Below, piece after piece: positions 36,720 to 45,478 of a stretch of 62,973 nt of DNA. Both the position numbers and the translations under genes were made by a program. Within the stretch, counting starts at the first letter, position 1. Each line of letters begins with the position of its first letter. The stretch is taken from positions 1 to 62,973 of the forward strand of contig NZ_VDMJ01000035.1 in NCBI RefSeq assembly GCF_006335115.1, written 5' to 3'. The notes under the pieces are model-generated. The model did not search any database and was not told the origin of the DNA. It saw nothing but the letters and a program-made list of their open reading frames with translations. This DNA is from Streptomyces sp. NP160 (GTDB lineage Bacteria; Actinomycetota; Actinomycetes; Actinomycetales; Quadrisphaeraceae).

Positions 36720-39247
36720 GCGACTACACACTAGTATTCCAAGACAACAGACCCATAGTTAACATCACATCAACAGGGCCACAAGGCGTTCAAGGAATCC
36801 CAGGGCCAGCCGGTCCGGCGGGAACAAAGGGCGAAAGCGCTCTCTCATACAACGTCACATCAACAAACACCGTAGGCAATGGATCAGGGGTAGTCAGAAC
36901 ACTCTTCGTAGGTCCAAGCGCTTACTCAGTGGGTGACTATGTACGTCTAACATCAACAGCAGCGTCAAACCGCTACATGACAGGAACAGTCACTGACAAC
37001 GATGGAACAGCACTATCCATCGACATTGACTATGCAACAGGTGGAGCCTCAAGCACCTACAGCCTCAGCCCTACCGGCCGTCAAGGGCTCAAGGGTGATC
37101 CCGGTGACAGTGTTGGCCTACCCGGACCAAAGGGTGACCAGGGGGAGCCAGGACCAGTTGGTCCACAAGGCCCTACAGGCAACACAGGAGCCACTGGACC
37201 CAAGGGAGACACCGGAGACACTGGACCACAGGGTCTGACAGGTGAGCGCGGCCTACAGGGGCTTCCAGGCACACCAGGCGAGCAGGGGCCAGCAGGCGCT
37301 AAGGGAGACACAGGCGCTACAGGTGCTCAGGGACCGAAAGGTGACACAGGCTCACAAGGGCCAAAGGGTGACCAGGGCATCAAGGGGGACACCGGAACAG
37401 CCGGTGCCAAGGGTGACACAGGTGATACCGGTCCAGCAGGGCCAGGCGTAGCAGCCGGGGGGACGACAAATCAGTTCCTCATCAAGTCATCCTCAACAAA
37501 CTATGCGACAACATGGTCAAGCAAACTCAATGCCGTTTACACAGGTACAGCATCAGGTGACCACACCATCGCTGCAATACAGAACGCCACAGCCGGGGAC
37601 AACATCAGTGCCCTTAATGTGTCATCAATCAACGAACAGTTCTCATCCATGCAAGTCACCGGTAGAGAAATCGACACAGGAACCATCAAGGTCAGTCACG
37701 TCAAGCCAGCATCAGGTACCAGTGACGCTAATGCAGCAGCATTGAGCATCGACCTCAAGGGAACAGGCACAGCAGCACAAGGAATTGTCATCGATGCCAC
37801 AGAAGGCGGTACTACAGGTGACTTACTCAAACTGAGAAACAACGGTGCCTTCCTCGTAACCGTCAAGTCTGATGGAAAAATGGGTATTGGTACAGGGCTC
37901 AACACACCGGGTGGAAAGTTAGAAGTACGTCAAACAGACGACTCATTGCCAGGTGTCGTGATTCAAGCCAACAGCACAACAAGTGCTGACCTGTTGCAGT
38001 TCAAGAACAACTCAGGAGCATTGAGAACAAACATCAACCGCACAGGTGACCTAGTTGTTCGTGGACAGGCTTACCTACAGAACCTCCAAGTAGTCGGTAC
38101 CTCAACTGACTTTGGAGGCGGTAACGGTGTCATTGGTCTTAAGAATGCCAACACAGTGCCTACAACAAATCCAACCGGGGGAGTGATCGTCTACTCCGAT
38201 GCCGGTGTACTGAAATACCGTCAACCTGACGGAACAGTCATCGATGTAGGTTCTAACACAGCCGCTGCGCTCAATTACAACGCCACATCATCATCGAGCG
38301 TGACTATCGGTACAGGCTCAAAAACGTTCACCGTAGCATCCGGTTTGGCTTTTGCTGCGGGAAACTACGTAAGAGTGCAATCAACAGCCAATGCCACTAC
38401 CTACATGGCAGGAAACGTTACGTCCTACTCAGGTACATCGTTGGTCATCAACGTTGTTGAGACAAGTGGAACAGGAACGCTAGGTAGTTGGACCATCGGC
38501 CTCACCGGGGCCAAGGGTGCTGCCGGGTCAACGGGCAGTGCTGGAACAGTACTCACATCAACATCGTCAACATCGAATGCCATTGGTACAGGATCAAAGA
38601 CATTCACCACTGCTGCCGCAATGACAGGAGCAACGGTAGGTCAATGGGTTCTCATTACTAACACGGGAACACCTGCCAACTTCATGAGAGGGCAAGTAAC
38701 CGCTCTGTCAGGTACCTCGATCACCATCAACGTGACTGAGGCTGGTGGTTCGGGCACCTTCACAGCATGGACTCTCTCAGTCACAGGTATGACGGGTGCT
38801 CAAGGTGTCCAAGGACCGGCGGGTACAGGAAGTGATTACGCAAACACCTTTGTAGACGTCAATAGAGTAACGACAACTGCTTTCCCCAACAATGGGTTTG
38901 CTGTGCTACCTCTCAACAATGAGGTATCAGACGTTGGCAACAACTATGACGCGACAACGTACCTCTACACAGTGCCAACTTCGGGACTGTACATGTGCCT
39001 TGGTGACTTCCGCCTCAGGGATGACGAAGGAACTACAGGGGCGTCTGTAGGCATCGGCATCCACACTGCCGCAGAGGATGGACCTCACTTCAAATGGACA
39101 ATCATCCCTGCCAGCCAACGTCGTTACATCGACTACAGACGCATGGCGCGCTTCAACGCGGGGGATCAATTGAGGCTGTTCGTCTACTACGGGGATGCTG
39201 CTTGCACATTAGAGAGAGCAAGTATGCAAATCGTGAGACTGTCATGA
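36716..39247 (+). CDS. Collagen-like tail fibre
   Basis: The 843-residue protein has Gly-X-Y triplets at about 20-40, a long run at 121-243 and short runs near 594-612 and 692-706. A beta-rich module of about 80 residues (motifs such as VGDYVRLTST, ITINVTE) occurs three times, at about 41-120, 517-600 and 613-690, each time leading into collagen-like sequence. Residues 250-510 form another beta-rich region (GKLEVRQTDDS). The C-terminal ~130 residues look like a C1q/TNF-type knob (TVPTSGLYMCLGDFRL) for receptor binding. Confidence 0.85.
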   Translation: MSDYTLVFQDNRPIVNITSTGPQGVQGIPGPAGPAGTKGESALSYNVTSTNTVGNGSGVVRTLFVGPSAYSVGDYVRLTSTAASNRYMTGTVTDNDGTALSIDIDYATGGASSTYSLSPTGRQGLKGDPGDSVGLPGPKGDQGEPGPVGPQGPTGNTGATGPKGDTGDTGPQGLTGERGLQGLPGTPGEQGPAGAKGDTGATGAQGPKGDTGSQGPKGDQGIKGDTGTAGAKGDTGDTGPAGPGVAAGGTTNQFLIKSSSTNYATTWSSKLNAVYTGTASGDHTIAAIQNATAGDNISALNVSSINEQFSSMQVTGREIDTGTIKVSHVKPASGTSDANAAALSIDLKGTGTAAQGIVIDATEGGTTGDLLKLRNNGAFLVTVKSDGKMGIGTGLNTPGGKLEVRQTDDSLPGVVIQANSTTSADLLQFKNNSGALRTNINRTGDLVVRGQAYLQNLQVVGTSTDFGGGNGVIGLKNANTVPTTNPTGGVIVYSDAGVLKYRQPDGTVIDVGSNTAAALNYNATSSSSVTIGTGSKTFTVASGLAFAAGNYVRVQSTANATTYMAGNVTSYSGTSLVINVVETSGTGTLGSWTIGLTGAKGAAGSTGSAGTVLTSTSSTSNAIGTGSKTFTTAAAMTGATVGQWVLITNTGTPANFMRGQVTALSGTSITINVTEAGGSGTFTAWTLSVTGMTGAQGVQGPAGTGSDYANTFVDVNRVTTTAFPNNGFAVLPLNNEVSDVGNNYDATTYLYTVPTSGLYMCLGDFRLRDDEGTTGASVGIGIHTAAEDGPHFKWTIIPASQRRYIDYRRMARFNAGDQLRLFVYYGDAACTLERASMQIVRLS

Positions 39248-39336
39248 GACTGGCGGGGGTACGTATAGCAATACACCTACTACGTCTAATACAGAAAGCA
39301 CTGGGGGGTACCTCTAGAAAGAGGGGTGCCCCATGA
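39244..39336 (+). CDS. Very small basic protein between fibre and HNH genes
   Basis: The 30-residue frame has an amphipathic basic helix (VRIAIHLLRLIQKAL) and a Lys/Arg end. Its ATG overlaps the fibre stop and its stop overlaps the HNH ATG, the tight ATGA pattern of translated phage genes. It may simply couple translation. Confidence 0.45.
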   Translation: MRLAGVRIAIHLLRLIQKALGGTSRKRGAP

Positions 39337-39605
39337 GCAACCAAAGCAGGCGGGGTAAAGAGTGGGTAGCCCTAGCACAGTCCATTAAGGATAGGGATGG
39401 TAATACATGTCAATACAACTTCGGTGGTTGCACATACGACAAAGACCTAACAGTCGATCACATCACAGCACTAGACAATGGCGGTACTGATGATGAGTGG
39501 AACCTCATCACCGCTTGTCGTACATGTAATGGCCGTAAGAGTAATCATGTATTGATACGTAAGAACTGGTATGACACAAAGTGGTTCCCAAACGGCATAC
39601 ACTGA
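39333..39605 (+). CDS. HNH endonuclease
   Basis: The 90-residue HNH nuclease has Cys pairs in TCQYNFGGC and ACRTCNG (zinc), the catalytic His in LTVDHITALDNGG and Asn in DEWNLITACRTCN. Free-standing HNH proteins next to terminase genes stimulate DNA packaging and cos cleavage in HK97-type phages. Here it precedes the 81-bp repeats and the terminase genes, a natural place for a packaging nuclease. Confidence 0.9.
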   Translation: MSNQSRRGKEWVALAQSIKDRDGNTCQYNFGGCTYDKDLTVDHITALDNGGTDDEWNLITACRTCNGRKSNHVLIRKNWYDTKWFPNGIH

Positions 39606-39616
39606 CCAGAAGTAAT

Positions 39617-39788
39617 CCCGCCTCAACTCTCAAACTAATTTCGATCACATCGCAACATTCGGATCGAAAGTCATTCCTTTGAGAAAGACCTGCACACCCC
39701 GCCTCAACTCTCAAACTAATTTCGATCACATCGCAACATTCGGATCGAAAGTCATTCCTTTGAGAAAGACCTGCACACCCCGCCTCAA
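39617..39788 (+). repeat. Tandem 81-bp dyad repeats upstream of terminase
   Basis: Two copies that appear identical by eye (39617-39697, 39698-39778) and the first 10 bases of a third (39779-39788). Each copy contains nested inverted repeats: TCTCAAA/TTTGAGA outside and TTTCGATC/GATCGAAA inside. The position between the HNH and terminase genes suggests a packaging (cos/pac) recognition site. No gene spans it. Confidence 0.85.
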
Positions 39789-39843
39789 TGACCCTTTTAG
39801 GGTTACAATAAATACAAACATTTGAAAGGATTTTGATGGAAAA

Positions 39844-40092
39844 GTGGTTGGACCTTACGAAAAGAGCGTAAAACGCTTCCTAAAGACAGCAACATGGTTG
39901 ACTGACGCTGATGACCCGATGGTTATCCACCTCAAGACCATTGCTCAGAGCCTCGATAAGCAATTAGAGCAAGACGGAGCGGTTCAAAGCGCTCTAGCCA
40001 ATACGTTTGGCGTTACATGGGGCCGGTTGAAGGCTCCAAAGGCAACTAAGGACGACGTTGCAGAAGAGGACGATGACCTTCTCTTCTCATGA
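39844..40092 (+). CDS. terS: Terminase small subunit
   Basis: The 82-residue protein begins GPYEKSVKRFLKTATWL, a start typical of small actinophage terminase subunits, and has an acidic C-terminal tail (EEDDDLL). Its stop overlaps the large-subunit ATG. The only in-frame start is GTG 39844, 13 bases after AAAGGA. An out-of-frame ATG at 39836 has the better spacing but stops after 11 codons, so the true start is uncertain. A weak -10 (TACAAT, 39804) precedes it. Confidence 0.7.
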   Translation: MVGPYEKSVKRFLKTATWLTDADDPMVIHLKTIAQSLDKQLEQDGAVQSALANTFGVTWGRLKAPKATKDDVAEEDDDLLFS

Positions 40093-41546
40093 ACGTATGG
40101 ACACCTACACGCTTTACACCTTCTCTAACTGGTACTGAGGATTTCGTCACTGATGGTGACCGCCTCATTCGCATTGTTGAAAAGTACTGGAAAGAAGAAG
40201 AGGTTGAAGGCAAGTTCCACTTAGACGATTGGCAGAAGTGGCTCATTCGTCATGTGTTGGAGCGTTACCCCGATGACTGGCCGGTAGAGGAACTGAGGGG
40301 ACGCCTACGTTTCCGTCAAGTCATCATCAGCATGGGTAGACAAAACGGTAAGAGCGTTCTAGGTGCCATTTTCGGTGTGTATGGATTGTTGTTCCACGAA
40401 TACTCACCAAGAGTCGTATCCCTGGCCTACAGCGTTGAGACAGCCAAGGTTATTTACAACAGGGTTGGTTTCACCCTTAATAACGTCAAGCAGTTCAAGA
40501 GCAAGGTCAAGGTCACCAAGACTAGTGGCATTAGCCGTGTTGACGGTCCCGGTAAGTACATCGTCAAGCCTGCCAGTGATAAGGCGATTCAAGGATTCCC
40601 TATCACCATGTGCCTGTACGACGAGGTACACATCACTCCCGTCAAACTGTGGTCTGCTGCTATGGAAGGCACTAAGACCAAGAAAGACGGCATCATCATT
40701 GGCATCACTACAGCCGGTGATGACAACTCAGAACTGTTGAAGAAGCACTACGAGACGTTGAACGACGCTCTGCTCAAGCCTGATGACCCTGACCTACAAA
40801 GGTTCGGTGGCTTCGTCTGGGAGGCCCCGGAGGGTTCGTCTCTAGAGGACGACGACGCCATCAGAGCAGCCAACCCCGCTGTGGCGTCAGGACGTACCCC
40901 TGTGAGCCTCATCAAGACCCTTGCGAGGGACTACCCAGAGGTTGACCGTCAGCGCTACGTCCTCAACCGCTTCGTGGCGTCAGTCAACTCCTGGCTACCC
41001 ATGAACCTGTGGCATGGCTGTGTCGGCGGGGGAGTGGACAGAAACCTAGGTGGTCCCTACGTCTATGCCATTGATGCCAGCGCCAACATGGAGTACGCGA
41101 CCATCAGTGTTAGTCAAAAGAAGGGCGACAAGGTAAATACAAGCATCATTGCGTGCTTCGTTAAGCCTACCCACGAGCAACTGTTAAAGCGCTGCTTAGA
41201 ATTAAGAAGGTACGGTTCCTGCACCTTCGTCGTAGACGGTTACACCCTCAGACGATTAGGTGAAGCACTCAAAGAGCGCGGTATGAAGGCTTACATTTTG
41301 TCTCCAAGTGAGTTCGCACAAGCATGTATCACTGCTTACCGCCTAATCAGTAGAGGACAGTTGAACACCCGCAATGAGGACATCCTCAAGCAACAGGTAC
41401 CACGCGGGGTAAGAAAGAACGTTGGGGATGCCTGGCGTATCAGTAGAGCGGACTCATCAAGTGAAATTGATGCTCTCATAGCAACGGTTATGTCGGTCCA
41501 TGTAGCCGAAATTCAAAAGGGAGAGGACATTCAACTATTCGTTTGA
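40089..41546 (+). CDS. terL: Terminase large subunit
   Basis: The 485-residue packaging motor and nuclease has a Walker A-like GRQNGKS (83-89), Walker B CLYDE (175-179) followed by VHITP, and coupling motif GITTAGDD. The nuclease domain has acidic residues in YAIDASANMEYA and FVVDGYTLRRL and near the end SSEIDALIA. It cuts and pumps phage DNA into proheads. It is co-translated with the small subunit. Confidence 0.93.
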   Translation: MNVWTPTRFTPSLTGTEDFVTDGDRLIRIVEKYWKEEEVEGKFHLDDWQKWLIRHVLERYPDDWPVEELRGRLRFRQVIISMGRQNGKSVLGAIFGVYGLLFHEYSPRVVSLAYSVETAKVIYNRVGFTLNNVKQFKSKVKVTKTSGISRVDGPGKYIVKPASDKAIQGFPITMCLYDEVHITPVKLWSAAMEGTKTKKDGIIIGITTAGDDNSELLKKHYETLNDALLKPDDPDLQRFGGFVWEAPEGSSLEDDDAIRAANPAVASGRTPVSLIKTLARDYPEVDRQRYVLNRFVASVNSWLPMNLWHGCVGGGVDRNLGGPYVYAIDASANMEYATISVSQKKGDKVNTSIIACFVKPTHEQLLKRCLELRRYGSCTFVVDGYTLRRLGEALKERGMKAYILSPSEFAQACITAYRLISRGQLNTRNEDILKQQVPRGVRKNVGDAWRISRADSSSEIDALIATVMSVHVAEIQKGEDIQLFV

Positions 41547-41570
41547 CATAAAGAATAGTTATGTTACATT
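41543..41570 (+). promoter_or_regulatory. Promoter for leaderless portal mRNA
   Basis: TTGACA (41543-41548) overlaps the terminase stop. After 16 bp comes TACATT (41565-41570), and seven bases later the ATG of the portal (41578). There is no Shine-Dalgarno sequence, unlike nearly all other phage genes here, so transcription probably starts at the ATG. Confidence 0.5.
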
Positions 41571-41577
41571 AAACAAA

Positions 41578-42807
41578 ATGGCTAATGACGAAAGAAGTTT
41601 CTGGAAGAAATCCTTAGACTGGATCAACGGAGAAGACTGGAACACCAGCAGCGTCCGTTCTCAGGGCTCTGTGGGATCAGCAGGGGGAGACTCACCCCTT
41701 CCTGGCGTAGTACCGCCACCAGTCCCAGCAAGCCAAGACGTGTCTGTAGAGACAGCACTGTCTATGAGTGCGGTTTACCGTTCGGTAGACATTCTTTGCA
41801 CATCAGTCAGTCAACTAGAACTAGGTGTATGGCGCGGTATCAGTGAACTGAAGAACGTTCCTGCCGTTGTTGCTAGACCTGACGTAAACCTTTCATTGTC
41901 ATCCTTCCTCAAGCGTACGGTGATGAGCCTTGCCGGTAACGGTAACGCTTATTGGAGACTGCTCAAAGACGACGCAGGCGCACCAGTACAGAACATTGAG
42001 GTTCTTAATCCTTCCTCAATCGTCATCGGTTACGAAGACGGTAAGAAGGTCTACCACTACAGCGGCTACACAAAGCCTGTCACCTTCCAAGCATGGGAAA
42101 TCAAACACCTCAAGTTAATGGAGGTGTTCGGTAGTGACTATGGGCTAGGCCCCATCCAAGCGGTACGTGTTGAACTACGCGGCGCTCTAGAAATGCGTAA
42201 GTACGCAGACAACTGGTTCACAGAAGGCTCAATTCCAACCGGTGTATTAGCCGCTAAGGATTACATCGACGGAGAGCAAGCCGACGAGTATCGCAAGCGT
42301 TGGGAAGCGAACCAGGCAAAGCGCGGGGTTGCGGTACTAGGAAATGGGATGACATACAGCCCCATCCTTCTATCCCCAGCAGACGCACAGTTCCTAGAGA
42401 ACCAAGCATTCACTATCACACAAATCGCAAGACTCTTTGGTATTCCTGCTAATTACCTACTTGCTGAAATCAACGGTAATGCCATGACGTATCAAAACAT
42501 GGAGCAAGTAGACACAGCATTCTTGAAGTACACACTAACTGCCTACCTCAGAGAAATTGAGGAAGCATTTACTGACGTACTACCAAGAGGCCAAAGAGCG
42601 CGGTTCAAAGTACAGGGCTTCTTACGTGCAGACGACAGAACACGCGCTGACGTACATGAGAAGTACAAAAACATGGGTGTCCTAACCACTGAGGAAATTC
42701 GTATCAGTGAGGGTTGGGGACCAATGCCTGACGAACTAAAAAACATGAAGCCGACTCCTGCACCTGGGATGCCGGTACAGGAGGAATCAACAGAAGACAA
42801 TGGCTGA
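41578..42807 (+). CDS. Portal protein (HK97 family)
   Basis: The 409-residue protein has the HK97-portal core: VETALSMSAVYRSVDILCTSVSQLE near the start, then HLKLMEVFGSDYGLGPIQAV and an internal segment around TQIARLFGIPANYL. Twelve copies form the vertex ring through which DNA enters. It starts at ATG 41578 without ribosome site, probably on a leaderless transcript. It overlaps the protease-capsid gene by 8 bp. Confidence 0.93.
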   Translation: MANDERSFWKKSLDWINGEDWNTSSVRSQGSVGSAGGDSPLPGVVPPPVPASQDVSVETALSMSAVYRSVDILCTSVSQLELGVWRGISELKNVPAVVARPDVNLSLSSFLKRTVMSLAGNGNAYWRLLKDDAGAPVQNIEVLNPSSIVIGYEDGKKVYHYSGYTKPVTFQAWEIKHLKLMEVFGSDYGLGPIQAVRVELRGALEMRKYADNWFTEGSIPTGVLAAKDYIDGEQADEYRKRWEANQAKRGVAVLGNGMTYSPILLSPADAQFLENQAFTITQIARLFGIPANYLLAEINGNAMTYQNMEQVDTAFLKYTLTAYLREIEEAFTDVLPRGQRARFKVQGFLRADDRTRADVHEKYKNMGVLTTEEIRISEGWGPMPDELKNMKPTPAPGMPVQEESTEDNG

Positions 42808-44356
42808 CAGAGCAATCGACTTTGAAATTAGGTCAGCAGAAGAAGTAGAAGACCAATACGTCGTTACCGGTCTTGCTGTTCCGTTTAATCAGACAGTCAA
42901 CATTGGTAGTTACAAGGAACGCTTTGAGCGTGGGGCTTTCTCGGACACAGAAGCCGGTGACCCACTCTTCTACAATCACGAATACGTCAATGCGGATAAG
43001 ACACTCAACAGAAGTGCTACTCCCATTGGAACCATCACAGAGGTTGAAGAAACTGATGATGGTCTATTCATCCGTGCCTTGATTAGCAAGACAGACAAAG
43101 GTAGAGAAGTCTACCAATTGCTTAAAGACAAGGTACTCAAGAGTTTCTCAGCAGGGTTTGAATCACTCAAACACAGAACTGACCCTGATGGGGTAATAGT
43201 CAGAACAAAGGCACGTTTACTTGAGGTATCCGTTGTTCCACGTCCTGCCTATAGCAATGCAGCCGTCGCTGAAGTACGTGCTGAAACTAATAATAAATCG
43301 GAGGAAACAACTATGTCTGACACAGACACAATCGCTTCGGAAGTTGCTGAATTAAGAGAAGGCTTCAGCGACCTTGAGCGTAAATTCGCAGTACTAGGAT
43401 CAAACAACAAGCCAGAAGTAAGCGGTTCACACTTCCGCTCTGGTGGAGAATTCCTTAAGGCTCTTGCTAGTGGAGAAGAGTCAGCAAAGGCAGAGTTCCG
43501 CGCCTACACAGGTGCTACTACTGCTGACGCTAATGCAGGTTCAGGAACTACATGGGTCAACAGAGCACTCAAGGTAGTTGAAGAGAATCGTGACGTTCTT
43601 AACCTTTGGAACAAGAGCCCACTTCCTGCAACTGGTAACACCATTGAATACCCTGTATTCGTTGGTCACACTGGTGACGTTGCTCTACAAGCAACAGAAG
43701 GCGCAGACCTTGCGTACATCGAAGTTGAAGTTGGTACACAAACCGCTTCCGTCAAGACTTACGGTGGATACTCAAGCCTCAGCCGTCAGGCCATTGAGCG
43801 TTCTGACGTTGCCTACCTAGACACCGTTCTACAGGTACAGGCTCAGTCTTACGCGAAGGCCACTAACGGTGCTGTACGTGCCGCTCTAGCCGCTGCTACA
43901 GGACAGACAGCCACTCTTGCCAATGACAACGCACAGGGCTGGCTACGCATGATTCTCGCTGCTCGTAGAGCAATCAAGACAGGTGGAAACAGCACAGCGG
44001 CTTTCGTTCTTGTTTCTGCTGACGTGTATGACCGTCTTTTCACTTTGGTAGACGCTGGTGGTCGCCCACTGTTCTCTATCAATGGTGACGGTTCTAACAC
44101 TGTTGGTTCTGCGTCTCTTGCAACTGTCACAGGTTCTATCGCTGGTCTTCCTGTTGTCATCGATGACGTTGCTGCAAGCGGTACTTGTGTCATCGCCGGT
44201 ACTGACGCAATCACTGTTTTCGAACAACCAGGCGCACCAGTTCGCCTAAGCGATGAAAACGTTATTAACCTAACCAAAGACTTCTCCCTTTACGGATACC
44301 TTGCTGTAGGTGTTTCTAACCCATCAGCAATCGTAAAGGCAGACGTAACACTCTGA
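42800..44356 (+). CDS. Fused HK97 prohead protease and major capsid protein
   Basis: One 518-residue frame. Residues 1-~160 form an HK97 prohead protease: GLAVPFNQTV, catalytic His60 in FYNHEY, Ser117 in KSFSAGF, Glu142 in LEVSVVPRPAYS. Residues ~172-518 form an HK97-fold capsid protein, beginning with a coiled-coil delta domain (VAELREGFSDLERKFAV) that would be cleaved off. Most phages encode these separately. The fusion would build protease into the prohead in fixed linkage. Confidence 0.9.
   Translation: MADRAIDFEIRSAEEVEDQYVVTGLAVPFNQTVNIGSYKERFERGAFSDTEAGDPLFYNHEYVNADKTLNRSATPIGTITEVEETDDGLFIRALISKTDKGREVYQLLKDKVLKSFSAGFESLKHRTDPDGVIVRTKARLLEVSVVPRPAYSNAAVAEVRAETNNKSEETTMSDTDTIASEVAELREGFSDLERKFAVLGSNNKPEVSGSHFRSGGEFLKALASGEESAKAEFRAYTGATTADANAGSGTTWVNRALKVVEENRDVLNLWNKSPLPATGNTIEYPVFVGHTGDVALQATEGADLAYIEVEVGTQTASVKTYGGYSSLSRQAIERSDVAYLDTVLQVQAQSYAKATNGAVRAALAAATGQTATLANDNAQGWLRMILAARRAIKTGGNSTAAFVLVSADVYDRLFTLVDAGGRPLFSINGDGSNTVGSASLATVTGSIAGLPVVIDDVAASGTCVIAGTDAITVFEQPGAPVRLSDENVINLTKDFSLYGYLAVGVSNPSAIVKADVTL
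43313..44356 (+). CDS. Major capsid protein from internal in-frame start
   Basis: An ATG at codon 172 of the fused frame (MSDTDTIASEVAEL) is preceded by GGAGG eight bases upstream, a better site than many gene starts here. It would make a 347-residue capsid protein without protease, in the same frame. Nested starts of this type let a phage make many capsid copies and few protease-linked ones, as lambda does with C/Nu3. I list it separately because it is probably the abundant product. Confidence 0.7.
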   Translation: MSDTDTIASEVAELREGFSDLERKFAVLGSNNKPEVSGSHFRSGGEFLKALASGEESAKAEFRAYTGATTADANAGSGTTWVNRALKVVEENRDVLNLWNKSPLPATGNTIEYPVFVGHTGDVALQATEGADLAYIEVEVGTQTASVKTYGGYSSLSRQAIERSDVAYLDTVLQVQAQSYAKATNGAVRAALAAATGQTATLANDNAQGWLRMILAARRAIKTGGNSTAAFVLVSADVYDRLFTLVDAGGRPLFSINGDGSNTVGSASLATVTGSIAGLPVVIDDVAASGTCVIAGTDAITVFEQPGAPVRLSDENVINLTKDFSLYGYLAVGVSNPSAIVKADVTL

Positions 44357-44370
44357 GGTAGGTAACTGAC

Positions 44371-44682
44371 ATGGAATGGACCGACCTAAAAAACTACATG
44401 GGCGTTGACTCAGAAGACCATGATGACCTTATTGAAAGTGCATGGGATGACGCTCTTGTCATGCTTGAACTAGCAACAGCAAGAGCGTTCCGCCCTGTGC
44501 CTCAGAACATCATGGACAGGATGACATTAGAAGTTGGCAATGAGTTGTTCAACCGCCGCAGTGCTCCTAGTGGCAACAGCCAGTTCGTAGCCTTTGAGGG
44601 TGGGTCCATTCCCGTCAGGGGTCCACGCGACCCACTCACACAGGTACGTCCGATCCTTGCTATGTACGTGGTGCCTTTCTGA
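44371..44682 (+). CDS. Head-tail connector (adaptor)
   Basis: The 103-residue, mainly helical protein follows the capsid gene (MEWTDLKNYMG; ESAWDDALVMLELATARAF). This is the gp6-like adaptor pattern that sits below the portal. It starts at ATG 44371 after GAGG. The next gene follows its stop by one base. Confidence 0.75.
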   Translation: MEWTDLKNYMGVDSEDHDDLIESAWDDALVMLELATARAFRPVPQNIMDRMTLEVGNELFNRRSAPSGNSQFVAFEGGSIPVRGPRDPLTQVRPILAMYVVPF

Positions 44683-44683
44683 C

Positions 44684-45061
44684 ATGGCTGCCACAACCAC
44701 AGCAAGAAAAGAGGTCGCTGAAACCCTGCAAAACGCGGGGTTGTCAGTGAAGTACTCAGTACCCGATCAGGTACACCCTCCGGTAGTCGTCTTAGTCAGT
44801 GTTGACCCACAACTAAGCAAGGTGCCGGGGTATGACGCAACAGCATTCACCTATTCATTAGAAGTGCTGTGCATCGCAGGTAACTTAACAGCCTCTAACT
44901 TAGACAAGTTAGAGGACATGGTTGAGACAGTCCTTTATGAACTAGGGGACTGGAACATTGATGGTGTTAGCGCTCCGACCCTGCAAACTCAAGGGTCAAA
45001 TACGTTCCTAACAGCAACAGTAAGCATCAGTACAACAATACACATTGGAGGAAATGAATAA
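44684..45061 (+). CDS. Tail terminator-like protein
   Basis: The 125-residue alpha/beta protein has KEVAETLQNAGLSVKYSVPDQVHPPVVVLVSV, typical of tail terminator or tail-completion proteins, and ends just before the tail tube gene. ATG 44684 was chosen because an upstream extension overlaps the connector gene. The stop overlaps the tube-protein ATG by one base. Confidence 0.7.
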   Translation: MAATTTARKEVAETLQNAGLSVKYSVPDQVHPPVVVLVSVDPQLSKVPGYDATAFTYSLEVLCIAGNLTASNLDKLEDMVETVLYELGDWNIDGVSAPTLQTQGSNTFLTATVSISTTIHIGGNE

Positions 45062-45477
45062 TGCCTAACGCAAGAATTAAGGGTAAGGCCCTTGTATTCA
45101 AATTGGCGAACACTGACTACTCACAGGACTTAACAACTCTGACTCTTGAATCAGAAGAAGCAGACGCAGACGTAACTACTTTTGCTGACGCTGCTGCTGG
45201 TGGAGCAACAGACTGGTACTTCCGTGGTGAGGCTGTTCAGTCAACAGACGCCGCTACTTCGTCTCTGCACACCTACCTTTGGGCCAATGCGGGAGCAACC
45301 AACATCGCTTTCGTCTACGGACCTCACGGTAATGCAACACCAACAGTCACCAAGCCTCACTACACAGGCACAGTGTCTCTTGGACGTAAGCCAAGCATCG
45401 GTGGAGACGCAGACACAACTTGGACCTACGAAATCGAAATCAAGTTAGACGCAGAACCAACAAAGGTTACTGCCTGA
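45061..45477 (+). CDS. Major tail tube protein
   Basis: The 138-residue, beta-rich protein has ARIKGKALVFKLANTDYSQDL, the strand TLESEEADADVTTF and YTGTVSLGRKPSIGG, and ends TWTYEIEIKLDAEPT. This resembles short actinophage tail tube proteins. GGAGG precedes ATG 45061. Position between terminator-like and gp10-like proteins agrees with siphovirus order. Confidence 0.8.
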   Translation: MPNARIKGKALVFKLANTDYSQDLTTLTLESEEADADVTTFADAAAGGATDWYFRGEAVQSTDAATSSLHTYLWANAGATNIAFVYGPHGNATPTVTKPHYTGTVSLGRKPSIGGDADTTWTYEIEIKLDAEPTKVTA

Positions 45478-45478
45478 C

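Noticed and set aside
39617-39788. CRISPR array
   Set aside because: Only two 81-bp copies directly abutting with no spacers, and no cas genes.
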